This document shows positions 25,199-33,276 of a stretch of 64,000 bases of DNA, one piece after another. The first letter of the stretch is position 1, and the number at the start of each line of letters is the position of its first letter. This DNA is from Cyanobacteriota bacterium (GTDB lineage: Bacteria > Cyanobacteriota > Vampirovibrionia > Vampirovibrionales > Vampirovibrionaceae), in assembly GCA_019751815.1 (NCBI GenBank), contig JAIEMW010000004.1, forward strand, positions 229,933 through 293,932, read 5' to 3'. The position numbers were made by a program, and so were the translations under genes. The notes under the pieces are model-generated. The model was not told the DNA's origin. It saw only the letters and a list, made by a program, of their open reading frames with translations, and made no database searches.

Positions 25199-26401
25199 TT
25201 AGCGATAATTTAAAGCGCCATTTCCCCCGCGGAAAACGTTGTAGTCAAAGGTGAATTCAACAGCCAAATCATTGTCCGGGTGGCCCACCGGCAAGGGACG
25301 AAAGGGTGCTGATAGCTTGACCGCTTCAAGTGCGGCATGATCGGCTTCCACAAAGCCAGAGGTGCCTTTCACATTGAGTGACAGCAGTCGCCCGCTGCGG
25401 TCAATCCGAAAGATTACCACCACCTTTTTGCTCTCTTGCGCTTGCGGCGGCTGCCAATGGCGTTTGATTCTGCGTTGGAGTTCTGCCATATAGGCGCCGT
25501 AATCGGGATCGGGCAAGGCATCGACGCCAGCTCGGCCACCACCGCCACCTGCAGACCCTGTTTGGCTGTAAGACCCACGTCCACCTGAGCCACTGGAACC
25601 ATACCCTCCACGGGTACCAGGCAGGCCGCCCCCGCTTGAGACGCTACCAGGAATTTGAGACGGTCCGACACTCCCACTGGCAGAAGACGCACTGCCAGAA
25701 CCTGATCCCGGTGTGTGGACAATCGGACCCGTAGCGATCAGTTTTGGAGACGGGGCCGAAGGCATTTTAATTAAAGGCGCAATCGGATTGGGCGGCAGCG
25801 TGGGCGCCTTGCTCACAGCCGGGGTCCGGGGTGTCGGCAGCTTTGGCGCGGGAGGGGGATCCGCTGTTACTTTGGGCGTCGGGGGTGTGGGTGGTGTGGG
25901 CCGTGTCACAGGGGTGGGTCTGCGAACAGGTTGTTGCTGTGCTTTGGGCTGTGGTTGCTTTGGCTGTGGTTTCACCTGCGGGCGGGGCTGTTGGCGGGGG
26001 GCTGCTGCGGATCGCTTGGGAGAAGGGTTTCCTGCCTTTTGCACTGTTTCTGCCTGTGGTTGCTTGGTTTTGACACCACCTGAACGGGTCGCATGCTCAG
26101 CGCGGTTTTTGGTGTGTCTATCTCTGGGCGGGGCTTTGGGATTTTCCACCAACACAAATTCGATGTCTTTTTTGAGATCGGGCGGATTAAACAGGGGGAT
26201 ATTGATTCCCAGCAATTGAAGAATCCAAAACAGTAAGAACCCCAGACCCACCACAAAGAGATGGGTCAGCACTGCCAAAATAACGGCCGCTTCAAAGCTT
26301 AAGGTATGGGTGTCATCATTGGCCATGGGGACTGAGGCGGCCATAGCCATCCCCCCTGGACGAAATCCAGAACCCGCAGGTCGGTTCTCATTGGGAGTCA
26401 A
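25199..26401 (-). CDS. TonB/TolA-like envelope protein, complete copy
   Basis: 400 residues. A cytoplasmic N-terminus is followed by one membrane helix (about 38-65), KKDIEFVLVENPKAPP, a very long Pro/Lys/Gln/Ser/Gly linker (about 95-290) and a TonB-type C-terminal domain beginning YGAYMAELQRRIKRHWQPPQ, with VIFRIDRSGRLLSLNV typical of the fold. It is paralogous to the truncated gene at 1-965. TTG at 26401 is supported by AAGGA ten bases upstream; internal Met18/20/26 are alternatives. It probably links an inner-membrane motor to the outer membrane; no motor genes are nearby. Confidence 0.82.
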   Translation of the reverse strand: MTPNENRPAGSGFRPGGMAMAASVPMANDDTHTLSFEAAVILAVLTHLFVVGLGFLLFWILQLLGINIPLFNPPDLKKDIEFVLVENPKAPPRDRHTKNRAEHATRSGGVKTKQPQAETVQKAGNPSPKRSAAAPRQQPRPQVKPQPKQPQPKAQQQPVRRPTPVTRPTPPTPPTPKVTADPPPAPKLPTPRTPAVSKAPTLPPNPIAPLIKMPSAPSPKLIATGPIVHTPGSGSGSASSASGSVGPSQIPGSVSSGGGLPGTRGGYGSSGSGGRGSYSQTGSAGGGGGRAGVDALPDPDYGAYMAELQRRIKRHWQPPQAQESKKVVVIFRIDRSGRLLSLNVKGTSGFVEADHAALEAVKLSAPFRPLPVGHPDNDLAVEFTFDYNVFRGGNGALNYR

Positions 26402-26536
26402 CTCAATGCTATCCTTATCTCAAGATCCCTTGTGACTCGAATGACTCGCGTTCGCGTTGCCTTATTATAAATGATTACGGCTCCAGTTAAAGTCGTTTAA
26501 CTTCATTTTTTGTTCCCAAAGCAGGTGATAAAGACA

Positions 26537-27550
26537 ATGGCCCCAACTCACCCTGAGACCTCCCCTCAACCTTTAGCAGTGGAGACCCGTGGTACTCACA
26601 TTGAAAACCAACATCAAGGTTGGGTGATTATTTGCGATGAAAACGGCAGTGTCAAACAACACACTGAAGGGGCTTTGGAACAATCCGTTTTTCTACGGTC
26701 AGCGGCCAAACCGTTTCAAGCATTGCCGCTGCTGAAACGTAAGCTTGAGAAAAAATTCACCACTGAACAACTGGCAATAGCGTGCGCCTCTCATACAGGG
26801 ACAGATTACCATTGCGCATTGGCACAGAGTATTCTCGATCTGGCTGATTTAAGTGCCACTTCACTCCAATGTGGCCCCCACTATCCATTAGACAGTGAGA
26901 CACGAACGCAGTTTATCCAGAAAAACATCACGCCTCAGGCAATTCACAATAATTGTTCTGGGAAACATGCTTCGATGCTGTTCACCTGCGTCCAAGCTGG
27001 CTGGGATCCCAGTCAGTACCTAGAAAAAACTCACCCTTTGCAGCAAGAAATCGCCCGTGGGATTCAACACTACGGCGGACTATCACAACCTGCAGACACG
27101 GCGGTTGACGGCTGCGGGGCCCCCGTTTTTTATCTTCCCATGCAGGCAGGAGCAAGATTGTTTGCTGCTTTAGCCACACAGAAGATATTTCAGCCTGTGG
27201 TCGAGGCCATGACAAAACACCCCGAAATTGTGGGCGGAACTGATAGAATTGATAGCTTGTTGATGCAAGCCTCTGGGGGTCGATTACTGGCCAAAGTGGG
27301 TGCTGATGGCTTGATTGGGATTACCCACTTAGAGAAAAATCTGGGCTGCATCATTAAAATTGCCGACGGATCAGAACTGGCCAGAACAGTTGTGAGTGTT
27401 GAGTTCTTATTATCCTTGCAATGGTTGAGCCAAGAGATGCTTTCAGGCTCTGTGCTAGGGACGTATTACCAGAGGGCATGTTTACGGAAGAACACACAGG
27501 AAAAAGTGGTTGGCGAGATTGTTTCTCGCTGGAGAAAATCTCTTAACTGA
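26537..27550 (+). CDS. L-asparaginase II family (Rhizobium-type, zinc)
   Basis: 337 residues of the Asparaginase_II family (R. etli type, unrelated to E. coli AnsA/AnsB). Known catalytic and metal residues are all present in order: Ser-x-x-Lys in FLRSAAKPFQA, Ser in CASHTGTDYH, zinc Cys/Lys in NNCSGKHASM, zinc Cys in VDGCGAPVF, and Lys in LLAKVGADGL. It should hydrolyse asparagine to aspartate and ammonia in the cytosol. I chose the ATG at 26537 because AGGTGAT sits seven bases before it; an upstream TTG in frame (26510) has no such site. It is a single-gene unit followed by the tRNA promoter. Confidence 0.9.
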   Translation: MAPTHPETSPQPLAVETRGTHIENQHQGWVIICDENGSVKQHTEGALEQSVFLRSAAKPFQALPLLKRKLEKKFTTEQLAIACASHTGTDYHCALAQSILDLADLSATSLQCGPHYPLDSETRTQFIQKNITPQAIHNNCSGKHASMLFTCVQAGWDPSQYLEKTHPLQQEIARGIQHYGGLSQPADTAVDGCGAPVFYLPMQAGARLFAALATQKIFQPVVEAMTKHPEIVGGTDRIDSLLMQASGGRLLAKVGADGLIGITHLEKNLGCIIKIADGSELARTVVSVEFLLSLQWLSQEMLSGSVLGTYYQRACLRKNTQEKVVGEIVSRWRKSLN

Positions 27551-27613
27551 TACAACCAGTAGCACAAGGGCCGTTTTGTTTTGTCTGATTTGCATTCATT
27601 TTGGATCCATCAG

Positions 27614-27641
27614 TTGACGCATCTGTTTGCTCGGAGATAAT
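27614..27641 (+). promoter_or_regulatory. Promoter of the Thr-Tyr tRNA unit
   Basis: TTGACG (27614-27619) and GATAAT (27636-27641) are separated by 16 bases and lie about 40 bases upstream of the first tRNA. The match to the sigma-70 consensus is five of six at both boxes. Confidence 0.7.
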
Positions 27642-27682
27642 CCTGTTTAAGCAATGCAAAGGCATCCTTTGTTTCTGCATCT

Positions 27683-27754
27683 GCCGGTGTAGCTCAACGG
27701 TAGAGCAACGGTTTTGTAAACCGTAGGTTGCGGGTTCGAATCCCATCGCCGGCA
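27683..27754 (+). tRNA. tRNA-Thr (anticodon UGU)
   Basis: 72 bases forming a cloverleaf: acceptor GCCGGTG/CGCCGGC with one G-U pair, D-arm with AGCTCAACGGTAGAGC, anticodon loop TTTGTAA (anticodon TGT), T-arm GGGTTCGAATCCC, discriminator A. CCA is not encoded. First in the cluster upstream of tuf. Confidence 0.96.
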
Positions 27755-27797
27755 TTGTCTTTACTTTCATGTCCCAAAAAACTGGGCCCAAAAAGCT

Positions 27798-27878
27798 GGG
27801 TAGGTGGCCGAGTGGTTAAAGGCGGCAGACTGTAAATCTGTTCCTTCGGGTACGCTGGTTCGAATCCAGCCCTGCCCA
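27798..27878 (+). tRNA. tRNA-Tyr (anticodon GUA)
   Basis: 81 bases with acceptor GGGTAGG/CCTGCCC, anticodon stem AGACT/AATCT region presenting GTA, a long class II variable arm (TTCCTTCGGGTAC), T-arm TGGTTCGAATCCA, discriminator A and no encoded CCA. The long variable arm is expected for bacterial tRNA-Tyr. Confidence 0.96.
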
Positions 27879-27888
27879 CAGTTTTTTA

Positions 27889-27927
27889 GGCGCCGGTCTT
27901 CTGTGATAGAAAGCCGGCGCTTTTTTC
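27889..27927 (+). terminator. Intrinsic terminator after tRNA-Tyr
   Basis: GCGCCGG (27890-27896) pairs with CCGGCGC (27914-27920), followed by TTTTTTCTTT. It separates the first two tRNA genes from tRNA-Thr(GGU) and tuf. Confidence 0.9.
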
Positions 27928-28039
27928 TTTGCAGATTTGCACAGTAGACAGGCAAAAAACGTTTATGTTACCTTGATAGCTCATTTCTCCCCGTCTCCCC
28001 CGAAGACACAACAGGACCACCTTTATCGTTTGCTTTTTT

Positions 28040-28111
28040 GCCCATGTGGCGCAGGGGTAGCGCATCCCCTTGGTAAGGGGAAGGTCACGAGTTCAAATCT
28101 CGTCATGGGCT
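28040..28111 (+). tRNA. tRNA-Thr (anticodon GGU)
   Basis: 72 bases with a perfect acceptor stem GCCCATG/CATGGGC, anticodon stem TCCCC/GGGGA with loop TTGGTAA (anticodon GGT), T-arm CGAGTTCAAATCTCG and no encoded CCA. The base after the acceptor stem is T, an unusual discriminator for tRNA-Thr. It lies 254 bases before tuf. Confidence 0.94.
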
Positions 28112-28123
28112 TTCTTTTCCCTC

Positions 28124-28152
28124 TTGTTTGTGTTTTCCTTTTGGGCAATAAT
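28124..28152 (+). promoter_or_regulatory. Candidate promoter for tuf and the S10 genes
   Basis: TTGTTT (28124-28129), a 17-base spacer and AATAAT (28147-28152) lie between tRNA-Thr and tuf. The 5' leader of about 200 bases that would result contains a small hairpin (AGAGAC at 28230-28235, GTCTCT at 28245-28250). Transcription could also read through from the tRNA. Confidence 0.4.
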
Positions 28153-28365
28153 CTTCTGTCCAGATTACATGGACGGAGTGTCCAGTTCGGTTTCTCCCTT
28201 TTCTGTCTGCCAACGTTTCTTTCACCCAAAGAGACTTCGGCGTTGTCTCTCCCCCCTCCGGCTGGAAATTCGGTTTTCCCTTTTGTTGGTTTTCACATTT
28301 TCTCAGTATCAATTATTTTTTATTCCTACACTTATCTAGCTAGTTAAAAAGGAGATTCGCTTCTT

Positions 28366-29580
28366 ATGGCCCGTCAAAAGTTTGAACGCAACAAACCCCA
28401 CGTCAATATTGGGACCATTGGTCACGTTGACCACGGTAAAACCACATTGACTGCCAGTATTACCGCTGTTTTGGCCGCTTCTGGTAAAGCCGAATTCAAA
28501 GCCTTCGATCAGATTGACTCTGCTCCTGAAGAAAAAGCCCGTGGTATCACCATTGCAACCGCTCACGTGGAATACGAAACCGAAAACCGCCACTACGCCC
28601 ACGTGGATTGCCCAGGCCACGCCGACTACGTGAAAAACATGATTACCGGTGCCGCCCAAATGGACGGTGGTATCCTGGTTATCGCTGCTACCGATGGTCC
28701 TATGCCCCAGACCCGCGAGCACATTCTGCTGGCCCGTCAGGTGGGTGTGCCTCAGTTGGTCATCTTCCTCAACAAATGCGATATGGTGGATGATTCTGAG
28801 CTGCTCGACCTCGTTGAGATGGAAACCCGCGAATTGCTGAGCAAGTACGAATTCGACGGAGACAATATCTCCATCATTCGTGGCTCTGCTTTAAAAGCCC
28901 TGGAAAAAATGATTGCTGACCCCAAAGCTGCTCGCGGTAGCGATCCTTGGGTCGACAAAATTTGGGAATTGATGGACGCCGTCGATGCCAGCATCCCCAC
29001 ACCAGAGCGTGCAGTGGATCAACCGTTCTTGATGCCGATTGAAGACGTCTTCTCGATCACCGGTCGTGGTACTGTTGCCACCGGTCGTGTGGAACGTGGC
29101 CGCGTCAAAGTGGGCGACGAAGTTGAAATCGTCGGCATGGGCGACACCAAGAAAACCGTTGTCACTGGTGTTGAAATGTTCCGTAAATTGCTGGATGAAG
29201 CAATTGCCGGAGATAACATTGGTGCCTTGCTCCGTGGTGTTGATAAAGACGAGATCCAACGCGGTCAAGTGTTGGCAGCTCCTGGTTCAATCAAACCCCA
29301 CACCAAATTTAAAGCCAACGTGTACGTGTTAACCAAAGATGAAGGTGGTCGTCACACCCCATTCTTTGGCAACTACCGTCCACAGTTCTATGTTCGTACC
29401 ACCGATGTGACCGGTACCATCAACCTGCCTGCCGGCGTTGAGATGGTGATGCCTGGTGATAACATCGTGATGGATGTGGAACTCATCACCCCTGTTGCCA
29501 TTGAAGCCGGAATGCGCTTCGCTATTCGCGAAGGCGGCCGTACCATTGGTGCTGGTGTTGTTGACTCTATCGTCTCTTAG
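28366..29580 (+). CDS. tuf: Translation elongation factor Tu
   Basis: 404 residues, complete EF-Tu, which delivers aminoacyl-tRNA to the ribosome. G1 [12 protein letters not shown]2 [13 protein letters not shown]3 [12 protein letters not shown] and G4 NKCDM are intact, with domains II and III ending [21 protein letters not shown] precedes the ATG. It begins the second half of a str-S10 cluster, directly followed by rpsJ, but is separated from fusA by 10.5 kb of other genes. The upstream tRNA-Thr recalls the E. coli thrT-tufB arrangement. Confidence 0.99.
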   Translation: MARQKFERNKPHVNIGTIGHVDHGKTTLTASITAVLAASGKAEFKAFDQIDSAPEEKARGITIATAHVEYETENRHYAHVDCPGHADYVKNMITGAAQMDGGILVIAATDGPMPQTREHILLARQVGVPQLVIFLNKCDMVDDSELLDLVEMETRELLSKYEFDGDNISIIRGSALKALEKMIADPKAARGSDPWVDKIWELMDAVDASIPTPERAVDQPFLMPIEDVFSITGRGTVATGRVERGRVKVGDEVEIVGMGDTKKTVVTGVEMFRKLLDEAIAGDNIGALLRGVDKDEIQRGQVLAAPGSIKPHTKFKANVYVLTKDEGGRHTPFFGNYRPQFYVRTTDVTGTINLPAGVEMVMPGDNIVMDVELITPVAIEAGMRFAIREGGRTIGAGVVDSIVS

Positions 29581-29613
29581 TAATTTGACGCTGAAAGTAG
29601 GAAGTTAAGGAAT

Positions 29614-29961
29614 ATGGCCAACACTAAAAAAGCAAGTGCCCGTAAGAAGGCCCCCAAGCAAAACCGGGTCCGGATTCGCTTGCAATCCTTTGATCATCGA
29701 TTAATTGATGCTTCTGCAGAGAAAATTGTCGATGTTGCCAAAAATGCCCAAGGTAAAGTAATTGGCCCTATTCCCCTTCCCACGCAGCGTCAAGTCTTCT
29801 GTGTCCTGCGTTCTCCTCATGCGGATAAAAAGTCTCGTGAACACTTTGAAATCCGTACACACAAGCGCCTGATTGACATTCTCGACCCTGGTCAAGACTT
29901 TGCCAATCAACTCAGCCGTTTGGATCTGCCCGCCGGGGTTGATATCGAAGTGCGCTTGTAA
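29614..29961 (+). CDS. rpsJ: 30S ribosomal protein S10
   Basis: 115 residues, uS10 of the 30S head, also NusE in antitermination complexes. [20 protein letters not shown] and [20 protein letters not shown] are the family core; the C-terminus [13 protein letters not shown] is complete. A Lys/Ala-rich N-terminal extension of about 15 residues precedes the usual start. It lies 33 bases after tuf with AGGAAT before its ATG, so is likely co-transcribed. Confidence 0.97.
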   Translation: MANTKKASARKKAPKQNRVRIRLQSFDHRLIDASAEKIVDVAKNAQGKVIGPIPLPTQRQVFCVLRSPHADKKSREHFEIRTHKRLIDILDPGQDFANQLSRLDLPAGVDIEVRL

Positions 29962-30012
29962 TACATTGGGTATCCTTCTTTTTTAAGTCTCCAGTGGAAA
30001 GGTTTTTTTACC

Positions 30013-30690
30013 GTGGTTTTTCCAGGTTTTATTGGTCAAAAAGTGGGCATGACCCAGATCTTCGATGATAATGGACAGGCATTGCCAGTCACTGTCATTG
30101 AACTCTGCCCTCTCACTGTTACTCAGCTGAAGACCCCCGCCAACGATGGGTATGCTGCGGTACAGGTTGGTTATCAAAACGCCAAAGAAAAGCACCTGAC
30201 AAAGGCAGAAATTGGCCATCTCAAAAAAGCCCAGACAGAAGAAAACACCGGTCTTGTGCGCCGTCTGCAAGAATTTCGCGTCAGCGACAGCGATATTGCA
30301 CAATACACGTTGGGTTCTGCGATTGACCCCTTTGTGGATGGTTCTTTTTTAAGCGCCGGCTCCAAAGTGGATGTCAGCGGTCTTTCTATCGGGAAAGGCT
30401 TTCAAGGCAACACCAAGCGTTGGAATCATCACCGCGGTCCAATGAGCCACGGTTCCAAATCCCACCGTCTTCCTGGCTCTATTGGGGCAGGTACCACGCC
30501 GAGCCGTGTCTTCAAGGGCTTGAGAATGGCTGGTCGGATGGGCCACAAACAAGTGACCACACAACAGTTACAAGTGGTTCGAGTCATCCCAGAAAAACGG
30601 GTTGTCTTGATTCACGGCAGCGTGCCCGGGGTTGAAGGAACGTTCATCACGATTCGTCCTTCGTTGGGCCTCAAAAGACGGGCGCTCTAG
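30013..30690 (+). CDS. rplC: 50S ribosomal protein L3
   Basis: 225 residues, uL3, which reaches into the peptidyl-transferase region. The start is GTG (GTGGTTTTTCCAGG), after AAAGGT, and the family opening IGQKVGMTQIF follows. The loop RGPMSHGSKSHRLPGSIGAG contains the Gln/His area near the catalytic centre and is normal. Between rpsJ and rplD in the standard S10-operon order. Confidence 0.97.
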   Translation: MVFPGFIGQKVGMTQIFDDNGQALPVTVIELCPLTVTQLKTPANDGYAAVQVGYQNAKEKHLTKAEIGHLKKAQTEENTGLVRRLQEFRVSDSDIAQYTLGSAIDPFVDGSFLSAGSKVDVSGLSIGKGFQGNTKRWNHHRGPMSHGSKSHRLPGSIGAGTTPSRVFKGLRMAGRMGHKQVTTQQLQVVRVIPEKRVVLIHGSVPGVEGTFITIRPSLGLKRRAL

Positions 30691-30757
30691 TATTTCCAGT
30701 TTCATTTATTCGTTATTAGATAGTGTTACTAAGCAGAACGGTTGAGTTTCGTGTCCT

Positions 30758-31423
30758 ATGGCAACTGAATTAAGAAAAGTTACACCCGACGGCAAAGAAG
30801 CCGGCACCATCTCAGTTTCTGAGACAGTGTTTGACATTGCTCCCAATATCCACGTGATGCACCAGGCCGTTCGACGAGAACTCGCCAATGCCCGTCAAGG
30901 CAGTGCTTGCACCAAAACTCGCGCAGAAGTGCGAGGGGGGGGCCGTAAACCTTGGAAGCAAAAAGGCACCGGTCGTGCCCGTGCGGGTAGTATTCGTTCC
31001 CCGTTATGGGTAGGTGGTGGTGTCATTTTTGGCCCCAAACCTCGTGATTACAGTTTCAATCTCCCCAAGCGTGTTCGCCGTTTGGCCTTACGCTGCACAC
31101 TGTCTAGCGTGAAAGAAAAAATACGGGTGGTGGAAAGTTTCACCTTCTTGAAAGAAGCCAAAACCAAAGTGGTTGCTGCCTTTTTAAACAGCCTGTTCAC
31201 CCCAGAGCAAAAATCTGCCAAGCGTCCCCCCAAGGTGCTGATTTTGGCCGATTACAAAAATCCAGAGAACACCAATTTGTTGTTGTCTGCTCGCAATATT
31301 CAAGGGGTCAAGATTAGTCTGCCGCACAACCTGAGCGTTCGGGATTTGCTGGATTCAGACTGGGTGATCACCACGCAACAAGCCATTGATGAAATTAACG
31401 AGAGGTACGCTGATCATGGCTAA
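30758..31423 (+). CDS. rplD: 50S ribosomal protein L4
   Basis: 221 residues, uL4, lining the exit tunnel. RQGSACTKTRAEVRGGGRKP followed by WKQKGTGRARAGSIRSPLW is the tunnel loop, wild-type in form. In E. coli L4 also represses the S10 operon at its leader; no such leader can be recognised here because rpsJ follows tuf directly. The 3' end overlaps the start of rplW by eight bases, so translation is coupled. Confidence 0.96.
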   Translation: MATELRKVTPDGKEAGTISVSETVFDIAPNIHVMHQAVRRELANARQGSACTKTRAEVRGGGRKPWKQKGTGRARAGSIRSPLWVGGGVIFGPKPRDYSFNLPKRVRRLALRCTLSSVKEKIRVVESFTFLKEAKTKVVAAFLNSLFTPEQKSAKRPPKVLILADYKNPENTNLLLSARNIQGVKISLPHNLSVRDLLDSDWVITTQQAIDEINERYADHG

Positions 31424-31712
31424 TGCCGCCACGCTTTATGACTTGCTGAAACGCCCCATCGTCAGCGAAAAGACCACGCAGTTGGCCGAAATTGGACAGT
31501 ATGTATTTGAAGTCCGTAAAGATGCCAACAAAGTAGAGCTGAGCAAAGCCTTTGAACTGGCCTTCCCTGGTCGCAAAGTCAATGCTGTTCGACTGATTAA
31601 GATTCCCCCACGTGATAAACGGGTGGGACGCCGTGTGGGCAAGACACCCGAACGCCTCAAGGCAGTTTTCTCCATCACGGGTGATCCGATTGAATTATTT
31701 ACAGAGGTATAA
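31416..31712 (+). CDS. rplW: 50S ribosomal protein L23
   Basis: 98 residues, uL23, at the tunnel exit where trigger factor and SRP dock. LLKRPIVSEKTTQLAEIGQY and RRVGKTPERLKAVF are the expected motifs. I chose the ATG at 31416, inside the end of rplD, because GAGAGGT lies about nine bases upstream and the family N-terminus fits; a start at 31386 would add ten residues without support. Confidence 0.95.
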   Translation: MANAATLYDLLKRPIVSEKTTQLAEIGQYVFEVRKDANKVELSKAFELAFPGRKVNAVRLIKIPPRDKRVGRRVGKTPERLKAVFSITGDPIELFTEV

Positions 31713-31718
31713 GTAGCT

Positions 31719-32549
31719 ATGGCCATTCGTACATTAAAACCCACCTCTGCCGGAACCCGGGGCATGTCCCGTCTGGAGAGTTCAGATATCACGACCAACA
31801 AGCCTCACAAGCCGTTGCTTCGCAAGTTGACGAAGCATTCTGGTCGCAATTCTTATGGGCGCATCACCTGTCGTCATAAGGGCGGCGGGCACAAACAGGC
31901 CTACCGTGTGATTGATTTTCGTCGGAATAAATTTGATATTCCTGCCGTAATCAGCACGGTTGAGTACGATCCCAACCGCAATGTCCGCATTGCGCTGGTG
32001 ACGTATGCCGATGGTGAAAAGCGCTATATTTTATTACCTGAAGGGCTTAAAGTGGGTGATCGCGTTATCAGCGGTCCACAATCCGATATTAAACCGGGTA
32101 ATGCGCTGCCACTGAAATCGATCCCTCTGGGTACACAGGTTCATAATATCGAGCTCGTGCCGGGTCGGGGTGGACAAATGGTCCGTACCGCTGGTGGTTC
32201 CGCTCAAATTGTGGCCAAAGAAGGCGATTATGTCACGCTACGCTTACCCAGTTCTGAGATGCGCTTGGTGAGACAAGGTTGCTACGCCACTATTGGCGTT
32301 CTAAGTAATCCCGATTTTAAAAACATGACTGTCGGCAAAGCCGGTCGTACCCGCTGGAAGGGGATTCGTCCCACGGTTCGCGGGGTGGTTATGAACCCGG
32401 TGGATCACCCTCACGGGGGTGGTGAAGGTAAGGCACCTATTGGCCGTCCTAGCCCTGTCACACCTTGGGGTAAGCCAACTCTGGGGTACAAAACCCGTAA
32501 ACGTAAGCACGAAACCAACAAGTATATTGTCCGTCGTCGGACCAAATAA
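31719..32549 (+). CDS. rplB: 50S ribosomal protein L2
   Basis: 276 residues, uL2, needed for subunit joining and peptidyl transfer. [20 protein letters not shown] and the C-terminal [20 protein letters not shown], including the conserved His of HPHGGGEG, are intact. It starts six bases after rplW, indicating tight co-translation. Confidence 0.98.
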   Translation: MAIRTLKPTSAGTRGMSRLESSDITTNKPHKPLLRKLTKHSGRNSYGRITCRHKGGGHKQAYRVIDFRRNKFDIPAVISTVEYDPNRNVRIALVTYADGEKRYILLPEGLKVGDRVISGPQSDIKPGNALPLKSIPLGTQVHNIELVPGRGGQMVRTAGGSAQIVAKEGDYVTLRLPSSEMRLVRQGCYATIGVLSNPDFKNMTVGKAGRTRWKGIRPTVRGVVMNPVDHPHGGGEGKAPIGRPSPVTPWGKPTLGYKTRKRKHETNKYIVRRRTK

Positions 32550-32582
32550 CAGCGAATCAAGTAACAGGAGCGCCTTGACTCT

Positions 32583-32867
32583 ATGGCACGTTCACTCAAA
32601 AAAGGACCTTTCGTCGATGACCACCTCCAGAAAAAGCTGGACGGTCTGAATAACACCGGTGACAAGCGGGTGGTGAAGACCTGGTCACGCCGTTCGATGA
32701 TTACCCCCGATATGATTGGCCACACCATTGCGGTGCACAACGGCCAAAAGCACGTGCCAGTTTATGTCACAGAACAAATGATTGGCCACAAACTGGGTGA
32801 ATTTGCACCCACCCGATTCTTCCGCGGTCACGCGGGCACTGACAAAAAGGCCAAAGCCAAGCGCTAA
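32583..32867 (+). CDS. rpsS: 30S ribosomal protein S19
   Basis: 94 residues, uS19 of the 30S head at the A-site finger contact. [20 protein letters not shown] and [20 protein letters not shown] match the family from end to end. Standard position between rplB and rplV, spacing 33 and 42 bases. Confidence 0.97.
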   Translation: MARSLKKGPFVDDHLQKKLDGLNNTGDKRVVKTWSRRSMITPDMIGHTIAVHNGQKHVPVYVTEQMIGHKLGEFAPTRFFRGHAGTDKKAKAKR

Positions 32868-32909
32868 GAAATAAGCTCAAGCAAACAGTAAATAAGGACT
32901 GCTTTTAAA

Positions 32910-33251
32910 ATGGAAGCCACCGCCAAGCAAACTTACATCATTATGTCTCCCCGCAAAATCCGCCGGGTGATCAACACCATTCGTGGGAAACGGGTGCCTG
33001 AAGCGTACAATATTCTACGCCTGATGCCTTACCGTGCCGCCTATGTGGTGCTCAAAAAGTTGGTGGAAGCCACCCATAACGCACAGCTAAAATTTGGCGC
33101 CAGCCCTGATCAGCTGGTGATCAACAAAGTCTTCGCCGATGAAGGTCCCGCTTACAAACGGTTTAAGCCACGGGCCCAAGGGCGGATGTATCGTCGTGAA
33201 AAACCCACCTCCCACTTGACGATTCACGTCAAAGTGGCAGGCTCACCATAA
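32910..33251 (+). CDS. rplV: 50S ribosomal protein L22
   Basis: 113 residues, uL22, whose hairpin forms part of the exit-tunnel constriction. YIIMSPRKIRRVINTIRGKR at the N-terminus and RFKPRAQGRMYRREKPTSHL in the hairpin are characteristic and of normal length, so no macrolide-resistance insertion is seen. It follows rpsS and precedes rpsC by 25 bases. Confidence 0.97.
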   Translation: MEATAKQTYIIMSPRKIRRVINTIRGKRVPEAYNILRLMPYRAAYVVLKKLVEATHNAQLKFGASPDQLVINKVFADEGPAYKRFKPRAQGRMYRREKPTSHLTIHVKVAGSP

Positions 33252-33276
33252 GCGGCTAACGAGGAGAAATACCCCC

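Noticed and set aside
25713-26219. Gly/Val-rich plus-strand frame of 168 codons
   Set aside because: Antisense shadow of the Pro/Lys-rich linker of the TonB-like gene; composition is a direct consequence of that linker.
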